Below, piece after piece: positions 29,481 to 39,984 of a stretch of DNA of 64,000 bases (position 1 is its first letter; every line of letters starts with the position of its first letter). The position numbers and the translations under genes are program-made. The DNA is from Pictodentalium vernedei. Its lineage: Eukaryota > Mollusca > Scaphopoda > Dentaliida > Dentaliidae. The notes beneath the pieces were generated by a model. That model saw only the letters and a list, made by a program, of their open reading frames with translations. It was not told the origin of the DNA and did not search any database. The stretch lies in NCBI GenBank assembly GCA_031216915.1, contig CM062296.1, positions 63,043,084-63,107,083 on the forward strand. Reading direction: 5' to 3'.

Positions 29481-30400
29481 ATTACTTTTTTTATCTTTCA
29501 ACGCAGTCATGGTCAGTTCATATGTATCTCTATCTAAAACCTTCTGTTGCAATAATTCATTGAATATGGTCACCAACTCGTTTCTCACTCATGTATTAAC
29601 AGCTTCTCGACTCACCATCAAGAGATCCAATCTCTCCAGCAGCATGTGAGGATCGCAAGAAATGATCTTGATGTTGGTGGCTGTGATCATTCTTTTATCT
29701 TGTGCTTCCCACACTGGTTTCACCACTTGTGTTCATTTCACAACTCTCTTCGCTTTAGGTCTCGTCTCTATGGGATCGTTATTTCTTTTCATGGCGTTCG
29801 CCTGAACCGTTGAGGTCGCCGTATTTTTTGTAATCCTCGCCACTTTAACAGTTGGGTTCAGTCAGTACAATCAGACTCAACAGTCTTAGTACCTTTGTAC
29901 GTTCGACCTTCGATGATTAGATTATTGTCGTTTGTTTTTTCTACTGTCTTATCACCCATGTAGAAAGCATGATTATTCGGTCCTCGAGGTAAACCATAGA
30001 GAGTCCACCATCGATAGACTCGTCGCATATAAATTCTCGTAATCTCTAGGTTCTATATCTTTGGCATCGCCTATCGTGCTATCACTAGACTTAACACTGA
30101 TAGAATTGTTCACAGCGCTACTTCGACTGGTCCCTATTCTCACAGGACTATATCTGGACATACCTCCCTGCGAACGCATCAGGGAACCCTCTCTTATGGG
30201 TCTCAATTCGTCGACGATCTCTCTCTTCATTCCATGCTGAATATCTACCACGGGTTTAAACAACTTAGTCATCTCTCGTTTCATCTCGAGTCGCCCATTC
30301 ATTTCATCGTATTGCTCTCTTGAATTTTCCTCATCAATTCTGTAAATCGACGAATCACCTCGTCTCTCAGCTTGGTATTTCTGATCTTTAAAAATGACAT
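29481..30400 (-). pseudogene. Copy 2 of the 265-residue protein
   Basis: The ATG at 30398-30400 begins MSFLKIRNTKLRDEVIRRF; after one in-frame stop it continues MGRLEMKREMTKLFKPVVD and IVDELRPIREGSLM, equivalent to MELKREATKIFKPVTEG and IVEELRPIKES of the intact element. The central block is scrambled by shifts. The 3' part reads MLLERLDLLMVSREAVNT and ELLQQKVLDRDTYELTMTAL, aligned with the intact C-terminus. It precedes copy 2 of the 126-residue gene, keeping the pair order. Confidence 0.65.
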
Positions 30401-30476
30401 GTTTGATAGTTTATTTTTTTTTTCTTTTATGTTTTATTTTTTTTATATTTTTTTTTTATTTACATATATTTACGGT

Positions 30477-30665
30477 CACGAATAGCCATTGTGCATAAAG
30501 ATGTGACTTCAAACACCAACAAATAAATATATAATATATAATTTAAATATAAAATAGAAAAAACTTGTTCTCTCTCTCTCTCTCTCCATTGCAGTACCTC
30601 CAGAATCGCATCAATCTTTTTTGTGGCGATGGCGACGTTATTATTCCCCTCACAGTCCACGATGT
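30477..30665 (-). pseudogene. Duplicated 3' piece of the 126-residue gene, copy 2
   Basis: NNNVAIATKKIDAILEVLQW matches NVASATKKIDAIFEVVIK of the gene at 29051-29398, and the DNA is alike over about 70 bp. It lies upstream of copy 2 of the 265-residue gene, so the locus suffered a local duplication. A (GA)n run follows. Confidence 0.5.
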
Positions 30666-31264
30666 CTCAGAGATTTCTCGAAGTCATGAAGGAGGAAAAT
30701 AAAAATGCGCTGTTTCATGCAATTTTTCAAAATTTTCCCATTGGAATAACATGGAGCAAAACGGTTATAATTGGAAAATTCCGCATTTGACTGATGCTGA
30801 TGTCACGGCACATTCCGAACGCCAACTGGAAGTTTGTATATAAAAAACGTCTCAGAGAATGACTTTTCTTGCCCACTTAACGTCTCTTAGAATTCGTCAG
30901 AATTTCCAAATTTCCCCATTGGATTAACACTGAGGAAAATGACGAAAATTGGAAATCAGAGGGATGTCGCGAGTCAGAAAAAGAGTAAAATGAAAGGAGA
31001 AATACCCAGCTTTCTACAATTCCCTAAAAAATCCCTTTGGATTAACACTGAGCGAGCAAAAAGGAGGTGATGGGGAAAAAGTAATTTTCGGAAATATTTG
31101 AGGTGGGGGCCGATCTTCGTACTTTTACAATTTCCAATGGGAAATTGATATGGAAAAAGGTGTCAGACAACGTATGTTCTAGACCACTTCCGGTTTAATT
31201 TTTTTTATTTATGAAATATTTCCCATTGGATTAACCTTAGCCGGTCTCTCCTGGAATACGAGCC
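30666..31264. other. Left flank of the minisatellite with a recurring CCCATTGGATTAAC motif
   Basis: No gene. CCCATTGGAATAACA, CCCATTGGATTAACACTGAG, CCTTTGGATTAACACTGAG and CCCATTGGATTAACC recur at about 30737, 30914, 31036 and 31219, each near GAGGAAAA or GAGCAAAA. The complementary form (TTAATCCAATGGG) appears beyond the minisatellite at about 32817. Confidence 0.5.
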
Positions 31265-32672
31265 CATGCAAATACAGAAATGTCAAGAGTGTGAGCGACA
31301 CGTTAGTAAATCACTTACCAAAAAGAATGTCAGGAGTGTGAGTGCCAAGTTAGTATCCATCTTACCAAAAGAAATGTCAAGAGTGTGAGTGACAAGTTAG
31401 TATCCAGCTTACCAAAAGAAATGTCAGGAGTGTGAGTGACAAGTTAGTACCCGGTTTACCCAAAAAAAAATGTCAGGAGTGTGAGTGACAAGTTGGTACC
31501 TGGCTTACCAAAAGGAATGTCAGGAGTGTGATTGACAAGTTAGTAGCAACTTACCAAAAGAAATGTCAAGAGTATGAGTGACAAGTTAGTATCCAGCTTA
31601 CCAAAAGAAATATCAGGAGTGTGAGTGACAAGTTGGTACTTGGCTTACCAAAAGGAATGTCAGGAGTGTGATTGACAAGTTAGTAGCAACTTACCAAAAG
31701 AAATGTCAAGAGTATGAGTGACAAGTTAGTATCCAGCTTACCAAAAGAAATATCAGGAGTGTGAGTGACAAGTTAGTACCCGGCTTACCAAAAGGAATGT
31801 CAGGAGTGTGATTGACAAGTTAGTAGCAACTTACCAAAAGAAATGTCAGGAATGTGAGTGACAAGTTAGTATCCAGCTTACCAAAAGAAATGTCGGGAGT
31901 GGGAGTGACAAATTAGTACCCGGCTTACCAAAAGAAATGTCAGGAGTGTGAGTGACAAGTTAGTATCCAGCTTACCAAAAGGAATGTCAAGAGTGTGAGT
32001 GACAAGTTAGTATCCAGCTTACCAAAATAAATGTCAGGAGTGTGAGTGACAAGTTAGTACCCGGTTTACCAAAAGAAATGTCAGGAGTGTGATTGACAAG
32101 TTAGTATCCAGCTTACCAAAAGGAATGCCAGGAGTGTGAGTGACAAGTTAGTATCCAGCTTACCAAAAGGAATGTCAGGAGTGTGATTGACAAGTTAGTA
32201 TCCAGCTTACTAAAAGACATGTCAGGAGTGTGAGTGACAAGTTAGTATCCAGCTTACCAAAAGAAATATCAGGAATGTGAGTGACAAGTTAGTATCCAGC
32301 TTACCAAAAGAAATGTCAGGAGTGTGAGTGACAAGTTAGTACCCGGCTTACCAAAAGGAATGTCAGGAATGTGATTGACAAGTTAGTAGCAACTTACCAA
32401 AAGAAATGTCAGGATTGTGAGTGATAAGATAGTACCCTGCTTACAAAAAAGAAATGTCAGGAATGTGAGTGACAAGTTAGTATCCAGCTTACAAAAAGAA
32501 ATGTCAGGAGTGAGAGTGATAAGTTAGTACCTGACTCACCAAAAGAGGGTGAGAAGTGTGAGTGACATGTTAGTACCAGCTTACCAAAAGAAATGTCAGG
32601 AGTGTGAGGGATAAGTTAGTACCTAGCTTACCAAAAGAAATGTCGGGAGTGTGGGGGATAAGTTCGTACCCG
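31265..32672. repeat. 47-bp minisatellite, about 29 units
   Basis: Unit read as ATGTCAGGAGTGTGAGTGAC, AAGTTAGTATCCAGCTTACC, AAAAGAA. Variants alternate CCAGC with CCGGC and CAAC, and a higher-order pattern is visible where GTAGCAACTTACC units recur every two to four units. No open frame runs through it. It lies in the GTPase intron between fossil copies 2 and 3. Confidence 0.95.
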
Positions 32673-33540
32673 GCAGTAGATGGAAATTGGGCATTCGCGC
32701 CCAACAATAAATTCATTTCGAGCCCACCTCAAAATTTAAGCTTGAAAGCAATGAGAATTTAGCTTGAAACATTTTCGATCCTAGCTAAAGTCGGACTTGG
32801 TCAATTTTCACTTTTAATTAATCCAATGGGGGAAAATTAAAAAGGAATTAAACTCGAAGTGAGCTCGAAGGAGATTATATTTTTTCCATGTAAATTTCCA
32901 TGGAAAATTGCAAAAGTGTCCCCGCCCTAGAACATTTGCGAAAACGACGTTTTCTGCATCTCACTCAGTGCAGTTTTCTCATAGGGATTTGTAATGCTCT
33001 CCCTTCGTTCTCAATCCCACAAGTGGGCTCCAACAGACGAAGCCGAAAAGGGTCTCTTCCAGTGGAAAATTCCCATTGGAATTTGTAATACGTGACTTTT
33101 GGATGCCGCCAGGACTGACGAGTTCGCACACGATGTGGTTTTGCCCCATGTTATTCCCAATGCGGCTTTTGTTATATTTGCAACTGATGCGACGAGTCGA
33201 AAGATGGGAACTCGAGGGGGCTTGATTATATTTTTTTCTTATATATAGAAAAAAGAAAAAAATACATAAATTTAAATTCTAAAGAAAGCAAAAATAAAAG
33301 GGGAAAGATCACGGAATGCAACTGTCTGAAGCACATCTGGCAATTATCTAAATATAACCACCTTATACTGTTTTCGCCATATGTACAGGGTTAACTAACT
33401 CCTTGCATGCCGCTAGCGTAATTCTTGCCTTGGAGAGGAAATCCGTTCCCAATAAATAAGTAAAATTTGAAGGTTTATAACCAAATTCTTCCATGTAAAT
33501 TGTATAGCATCTTGAAATCTGATTCAGTTGGTGAGTTTCA
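32673..33540. other. Right flank of the minisatellite, no gene seen
   Basis: Contains the inverted CCAATGGG motif twice and otherwise unremarkable intron sequence, AT-rich from about 33225. Confidence 0.4.
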
Positions 33541-33543
33541 TGT

Positions 33544-33688
33544 ATCAATTCAAGGTGAATATGTGCTGAACTAACGCTAGAAATGATCGATATCCACTCA
33601 ATTCACTGGATGTTCCTTTCGTTAAATATTTTTACAACAAATTGATCATTTCCAGTGATAATTTGACTCATATTCACCTTGAAGTGAT
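33544..33688. repeat. Small fold-back element
   Basis: ATCAATTCAAGGTGAATATG at the left pairs imperfectly with CATATTCACCTTGAAGTGAT at the right, enclosing about 105 bp with no coding potential. GATCATTTCCAG and CTAGAAATGATC inside form a second inverted pair. A MITE is likely. Confidence 0.5.
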
Positions 33689-33822
33689 GCTTTGAATGCC
33701 GCCATTTTGATTGCTACTGTAAAAGTGAAAATTTATATATCTTTACAGTGGGGGATATATCTTTCTTTCTGCAGTTTTTTCGTTAACTATCGTTTAGCAC
33801 AAAATAATTGTTTTAATCCCGA

Positions 33823-34190
33823 TCAGCTGCTGTTCAAAATCTTAGCAATTTCCTGCATCGGTACAATGCCAGACCACTTCAAATTTCCAAAGTTCCTGTT
33901 CGCTAGAATCTCTTCTGATTTCAACGACAATTTCGGTCGTTTAACCGTCAGTGTTATGAACTCCTGAATTAAATCATCACTCCTCTTGCGAGCTCCTAAA
34001 GTGATTCTAGTGCTCGCTTCCATCACTGTGCTTTTTCCCACGTCCATCACGGTCTTCTTTCCAACCTTCACCGTGGTTGAAAAGGTCTATTTTGCCACAT
34101 CATCAGCTAAGGTGTGAGGTAGAACTCCCATCATCGAATTGAGCAAACCCGATCTGCAGTAGACACACATCTCATAAATTACCTGTTCGT
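33823..34190 (-). pseudogene. Copy 3 of the 126-residue basic protein
   Basis: KVGKKTVMDVGKSTVMEAST matches EVGKKTALDAGKKPASEASG of the intact protein, followed by RKRSDDLIQEFITLTVKRPK against GKRAADALIDKLISPPAKRA. The 5' end lies near 34190 in another frame. It follows copy 3 of the 265-residue gene as in the other elements. Confidence 0.6.
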
Positions 34191-34242
34191 TATCACTAAT
34201 ATATTTTTTTCTTTCATCTTATTTTTTCTTTTTTTTATTTCC

Positions 34243-35483
34243 CATTCAATTTACTATTTGTTTTTTCAACAGGTTCATGGTCGATTTATACATATCTTTA
34301 TCCAAAACCTTCTGTCGTAACAATTCGCCACATCTGCTCCCCAACTCGTTTCTCACCCCTGTATTGCCGTTTTCACGACTCAGTTGCAAGAGATCCAGTC
34401 TCTCTAGCAGTGCTTTAGGACCAGAAGGAAGGATCGTGGGGGTTGCCATTCCCTTCTGGTGACTAATTTGATGAATGCTTATTCGCATCACATTTGGGTT
34501 TCACCACGTTGTTCCAGTTCGAACTTTTTCTCGCTTTCAGTCTCTCTGAAATCGTTGTTTTTTTCTCAGGACATTTGTCTGATCCAGGGGATCGTTGTCA
34601 TATTCATTAGGCTTAGCCAGCACAAGCAGATTCCGTGGTCCCTTAGTGCCTTCGTATTCTCGATCTTCGACAATCATATTATAGTCGTCAGCTATTTCCA
34701 CTCGTTTGTCACCTATATAGACTTTACCATCGTCTCCCTCGTGCAAGCCAAACATAGAGTCCATGCTCGTCAGAATCGTCTTATATAACTTTTAGGGCTG
34801 TCACGATTGATCGATTAATCGATTGTTGATCGGTCACGGCGAAATCGATTAGTATTTTTCGTTGTCGAATAATCGGAAAATTATATCCCGTTTTAGACGT
34901 TTAATAATTAAAAGAAAATATGTGGAAAAAACTATTGTTTCTAAAGGTAAAGAGTTAAGAACATCGATGTTAAACCCCAAGAAGCTATTGGAAGCATTTG
35001 TCGTTCAGGTACATTCATCAAAGCTTTGATGTTCTGAACTTTTGAACCGTCAGTGTAATAATCAAGACCGGTCGGCAGTTTCAGTTGACCTACCTCAAGT
35101 AAACAACGAAGACGATCCTCTTTTAGTTACATTCAAAGCTTTGATGTTCTGAACTTTTGAACCGTCAGTGTAATAATCAAGACCGGTCGGCAGTTGCGAA
35201 GTTACAGGTATGTAATCATAAATTGGATCATAAGGCGGTTCATAAATAAAAGTTCGGTAACTATGTGTTCTGCTTTCTCTCAATGGTTTCAGTTCTTTGA
35301 CAACCTTTTTTCCATTTCTTCCGGGGTTTCTCTCACGGGTTTGAGCCACTTAGTTATCTCTCGTTTCATCATGTCGTCCATTCTTTTCGCCATATTGCTC
35401 TCTCGAATATTTGTCTTCAATTCTTGAAATCAAGAAACTGTATCGTTTCTCAACTTAGGATCTTTGATCTTTAAAAATGACAT
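34243..35483 (-). pseudogene. Copy 3 of the 265-residue protein, split by a MITE
   Basis: The ATG at 35481-35483 begins MSFLKIKDPKLRNDTVS. Further pieces are MMKREITKWLKP, VVKELKPLRESRTHSYRT, then, beyond the insertion at 34793-35205, MDSMFGLHEGDDGKVYIGDK and RNLLVLAKPNEYDNDPLD, and finally ERLDLLQLSRENGNTGVRNE and LRQKVLDKDMYKSTMNLL. Each aligns in order with the intact protein. The acidic Ser/Thr region is shortened at the insertion point. Other genes of this third element were not found. Confidence 0.65.
34793..35205. mobile_element. hAT-type MITE, rearranged copy, inside viral fossil 3
   Basis: Starts TAGGGCTGTCACGATTGATC, the inverted equivalent of the right end of the element at 41704-42236, and proceeds through its inner sequence. 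It then switches to a second, forward copy of the AGTTGACCTACCTCAAGTAA arm and stops at the central GCAGTTGCGAA. The expected far terminus is missing and no matching 8-bp duplication was found, so it is a deleted or rearranged copy. Confidence 0.7.
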
Positions 35484-35499
35484 GCTTTTTAAATATTTA

Positions 35500-36294
35500 G
35501 AGTTTTTTTCCAAGGTTTATATATTTATTTGCTTGTTTTTTCCAAGTTTTAATAATATATATATATGTATTATTATTATTATTTGAACAACTTATATATA
35601 TCTGAATATATATTTCTCGACAAAGACATACAGTCTGATTGAAATAAACAAGAAATCAGGCAGGTAAAATCGAGAGCTTTCCGTCGTATCGATCGCATCC
35701 GTTGAAGAGACATTGCAATATACCGAGGGTAAAATAGACATTTTTTTGCATTTTCTAGCGATTTAAAATTCTTCACATACAAGAGATTGCCACCAAATCA
35801 ACAAAATCTGTCTACATTTTGATGAGTGTAATATTCGCATCATCGACTTTAGATTTCTCGACAAAAGTTGATTGATATGTTACGAGACGACACGCGACAT
35901 TTCAACTCAAATGGCGATTTTGCTAAAAATCTGTCATCGACATCTCGGCTTCGGAAGTTGCTCACGTGAAAAGATGCGATGAATTCTTCGACTAAGCTCG
36001 AACCAGATGATCACGGGATGTTCTGAGATTTTTATTTTCGCTCTGTCTATGCATTTGATCAAGAAGATGAAGATGTAACAAATCTTTGTAGTCTCTATAT
36101 CTCAGCAATTTAATTTTCATCTGATTTCTGACTCGAAAAAGTCGCGTGTCATCTCGTGGTATACGAGCACATTCTGTGAGAAGTCTAAAGTGTGCTCGTA
36201 TTGCAGTTAGTCGATTTCTCGAGAAAATAGGTTCGAAAATTGCGAGAAAATACCTAACTCGAAACACAATGTTTTCCTGTGCTCGAATGCCCAC

Positions 36295-36295
<1 letters not shown>
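35500..36295. other. Intron sequence, no gene seen
   Basis: AT-rich around 35500-35600, then sequence with inverted CTCGAGAAA-type words but no convincing element. The minus-strand ORF at 35992-36294 has no recognisable content. Confidence 0.35.
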
Positions 36296-36332
<37 letters not shown>

Positions 36333-37450
36333 CGATTTTCTAGAGCTCTAAAACACTTGACAGAAATAAATACACTTTTCTGAAAAAAAGAGTCACATAT
36401 GTTTCGGTTGCCTCTTAGAGAGGTTCAGGTGGATACTTCAGTAAATAGGAATGTTTTACGATTTCTTTTGAAAATATCGGGAGTTTCTAAATTTCTGACA
36501 CTAATAGGCAGGGAATTCCACAATTTGGGACCCACAATGGAGAACACGCGATCATTGGCCAGATTACATTTGCTAAAAGGAACAACAAGTTGAATATGGT
36601 TTTTAGATCTGAGACTCTGTGATAATGCATATCCAGTGGGGAGGTTTTGCAGGTAAACTGGAGCCAGTTTGTGGATACTTTTGAATACTAAGATCAATAT
36701 TTTTAAATGAATTCTCTGTTTAACTGGGAGCCAGTGTAGTTGTCTTAAAACAGGTGTTGTGTGTTCAGAGCGTTTGGTACCAGTAATTATCCTAGCAGAA
36801 GAATTCTGAACTTTTTGAAGCTTCTGAATCAGGCACTGGGAGAGCCCCACTAACACTGAATTACAATAGTCCAGTTGTGAGGTGATGAAGGGGTGCACAG
36901 TTTTTCAAGTGCTGACTGGTTAAGATAAGTCGAAGTCTTCCGACATTACGAAGCTGCCGGTAGTATTTTTGACATATTTTATTGATATGGATGTCTAGTT
37001 TTAAATTCCAGTCCATAATCAGTCCAATATTCCTGGCCAATTCACTTGCCATAGTGATGTTACTTCGAACCATAATTGATGTAACTGAAGGTGTAGGCAT
37101 GCGAGTCCCGGGTATCACTAAGAATTCAGTTTTAGAATCATTCATTTTCAGTTTAAAATCTGTAATCCATTCCCGCACTAGATTTATAAAAGTTTCCATG
37201 TTACTGAATGCGGTGAATGAGTCACTTAGAAAAGATGGGTTGAATGTAATGTACAGTTGGGTGTCATCTGTGTGCAGATGATACGATATGTCATGCTTTT
37301 TAACAAGGTGACCTAGATAAGAAGTGTACAGTGTAAACAAGAGTGGCCCTCGGACTGAGCCCTGAGGAACACCACACTTTAAAGTGTGGGGGCATGGTGG
37401 CACTGGGTACTGAGGCGTACTGCACGTCAATGGTGCACTTGATTTCAACC
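36296..37450 (-). mobile_element. LINE fragment with reverse transcriptase, (ATT)n tail
   Basis: Minus-strand frames encode CGVPQGSVRGPLLFTLYTSY and SYHLHTDDTQLYITF, in which the catalytic YADD of the reverse transcriptase has become HTDD. Then follow NDSKTEFLVIPGTR and, after a shift at about 36880, [34 protein letters not shown] and [14 protein letters not shown], typical of the end of CR1/L2-like ORF2. The left end is an (AAT)n run at 36296-36333, equivalent to an (ATT)n 3' tail. It is 5'-truncated near 37450. Confidence 0.85.
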
Positions 37451-37541
37451 AATACTAACCCTGCTTGTGAGGAGTAAGGACGCTGGGGAGTCTGAACTTT
37501 ACTCGCCGTTGCTCGTTAGTTCTCTCCGGTTCTCCTCGGGC

Positions 37542-38052
37542 CAGTGGCGGCGGTACGTGGAGGGGGAGTTCATGGGGTGGGGTGGGGTGGGGGTGGGGTT
37601 GGGGGATACGGTGGGGGCGGGCATTTGCCCCCCCCCAACGAAGGCTTTGCCCCCCCCCCCCCCCCAGTTGCCCCCCCAACCATCTCGCATGCATTTCCAT
37701 CCACCCTCACACACAAACACATTCAGTCACTCTCTCTCTCACACACACACACCCCTCTCTTTTTTTATTCCCAATAATTTCCCATACACACTTAGCCCAA
37801 AGCCTCAGGCTAGCTGATGAACACATCCAGGCAGTAGAGATTTAAAGACTCGGATGCAGATACTTATAAGTTATAATTAAGTTATGAGCCAACAAAGGCA
37901 TGTCTATCCATATCCCTTGTCTAAAAAAAATCATGGATTTCGCATTATGACAGACAGGCATTATGAGTCTGCCCCCCCCCCCTAGTTGCCCCCCCCCCCC
38001 CCACACACACACACACACCACACACACAAACAAATTTCTGGCGCCGCCACTG
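37542..38052. mobile_element. Non-autonomous hAT-type element, 511 bp
   Basis: Ends CAGTGGCGGCGG at the left and GCGCCGCCACTG at the right are terminal inverted repeats. The perfect 8-bp duplication CCTCGGGC flanks it at 37534-37541 and 38053-38060, the length made by hAT transposases. The interior is non-coding, with C-runs and (CA)n; GCCCCCCCCCCCAGTTGCCC-like text occurs at both ends in the same orientation. ORFs predicted across it are low-complexity artefacts. Confidence 0.85.
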
Positions 38053-38060
38053 CCTCGGGC

Positions 38061-38790
38061 TACAACTTCCTCTACCCCTAAAACTGACTGTCGAAAGTGT
38101 CGTAAAATAAATAAATAAATAAATAAATGATTCATATGATATGCAGACGAAATGTATTCCATTTGATTTGATACAATATAGTGTCACTAATATATTAATA
38201 TACTCAAAAATAATCGAAAATGTAAAAAGTTACTTTTGTTAACTGTCAGCTTTGTGTGTGATGTATTTCACATGCCCCCTACTGGTAGTAATGTATTGTA
38301 AATATGTATTATGTGCACAGTGTGCTTGTACAAAATCTTCTATCGCGAGGAGACTCGTTTCTGGAGACGAAAAGCTACGAGTCGTGATAAAAGATTCTGT
38401 AAAGTCACTGTGAGCACATAACACGTTTATCTACCCTCCAGTAGACAAAACCCATAACCACGACTTCTCAAAAACAGCTGCTAACAAACAAAATTAACCC
38501 TCAACTGATCAATAGAATAGGTTCCATTGTCAATCCTCTCAATCCAACGGCACGTGAAGAAATTCGTTCGGCTTGAATGAAATTGCGCATGGTTATAACA
38601 TATAATCAAACTCCGCCCAACTTTGCTTTTTCTGTCGGGTAATCATATTTTAAACCAAATTCAATTCAATTCAGGGGGTCACCCAAAGGATGGGTAGACC
38701 ATTTGCTGAAACAACTAGGGAATTATATTTTTGCAGTGCGCAAGAATCGTATTATATATATGACGTCACTCCATTCACGATTTTTAGAAG
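38061..38790. other. Intron sequence, no gene seen
   Basis: Contains an (AAAT)n run at about 38105-38130 and otherwise single-copy-looking sequence. Confidence 0.4.
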
Positions 38791-39108
38791 TACAGTTAAA
38801 ACTAGAAGTCCTGTCATGAATAGTGCGCTTATCTAGGCTTAATTTCGCGTTGGAATTGCGCGCAATTGCCATATCGAATGGCATCCAAAGCACGGCAGGT
38901 TCTCTTGATTACTCATAGCAAACACATGCAATGTTTCTGCCAATGGACCTCCGGGTTACCCGGAGGTCCATTGGCTGAAACATTGCTTGTACACAGGTCA
39001 TATGTACAGAACTTGATAGCTTTACTTGGGTCATAACGCGTACATTAACGCGCATTTCAACATGCTATTTGTGCGCATTTCAGGACAGGACTTCTAGTTT
39101 TAACTGTA
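38791..39108. mobile_element. Fold-back MITE, TACAGTTAAAACTAG family
   Basis: The terminal inverted repeats TACAGTTAAAACTAGAAGTC are perfect at both ends over more than 20 bp. The centre is a perfect palindrome formed by AATGGACCTCCGGGTT and its complement, followed by TTGGCTGAAACATTGCTTG, shared with the MITEs at 14279 and 47636. A solo end of the same family lies at about 15671, so the pair bracket the GTPase intron by chance. Confidence 0.8.
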
Positions 39109-39984
39109 TGCAAAGCACAATGAGATTGACATTAAGTTTCAAAATGTTCTCGCTGTAATTTTTAATATTTGCACATTCATCTTTTTTCTTTTGGTGTGTT
39201 GCATTATGGATTGTTTCTGTACTTGATCACGCAATTCCTTGCAACATGGAATGTATGTTGAGGCAAAGTAGATGTAATTGTTCATTGCAGTTTTACTGAC
39301 TTAGGAAGGAATTGACTTATGATTACCCGTATCACTGAAATAGTCCGTAAGATGCACGCGCTTTCGTTTCTCGTGACGTCATGTCATTTTTGTTGCTACT
39401 GCAAGATCTTTTTTCACCGAATTGTTATCGCTACAGGTACTCCGGTTTCCAATTGTCGTTTTAGGTAAATGGTAGATAAAAAAATAGATGTGCTACTTGT
39501 TGCGTCTTTTTAATCTTTTATTGACACGGGTGTGATTTGTTAATCGACAATTCGTCTGGTAAAGTGCGAAGTGTTTTTGTGAAAATGAGTTGGAATGTGG
39601 GAGAAGAGGTACCGATCAGAGGGTTCTAGTTAGGACCACGTCTCCACTGAGAGAATTTTGCAAAATTCATTTCCCTTAGAACGTATCTGGGGCATTTATT
39701 GCGTGTGTTGGACCCCATTTTTAGGGTCATATTCTGTGTGAAACTTGCTGTAGGACTGTGTTTTGACAGCAGAAATGTTAGGGGTGGCCCCCAAGCCCAC
39801 CCCTCCCCGGGCTGTGCCGCAACTCAAACGGAACTAAATTAAATGCTTATTTATTTATCTTGCACTTGCCAGTTACTTTTTAATGCATTTTGATTTGTCA
39901 ATGCTTGATTCTGAGAAAAACAAATCCACTATGATTCTGTTAAACAAATCTGCAGACGTTAAAAATGTTTTTGTTACATTCCAG
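39109..39984. other. End of the GTPase intron
   Basis: No gene seen until the acceptor TTTTTGTTACATTCCAG. The open frame starting at ATG 39883 is intron read-through and should not be taken as the protein start. Confidence 0.55.

Noticed and set aside
31265..32672. CRISPR-like array
   Set aside because: The 47-bp units are contiguous without unique spacers; it is a minisatellite in eukaryotic DNA.
35992..36294. Arg-rich minus-strand ORF of 100 codons
   Set aside because: No family signal, no homologue in the window, and composition typical of random AT-rich reading.
37455..37845. Pro/Gly-rich ORFs on both strands
   Set aside because: They arise from C- and CA-rich low complexity within the hAT-type element.
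39883..39984. N-terminal 34 residues of the ORF starting at 39883
   Set aside because: They precede a good splice acceptor and do not fit the GTPase family, whereas the exon at 15773-15951 does.
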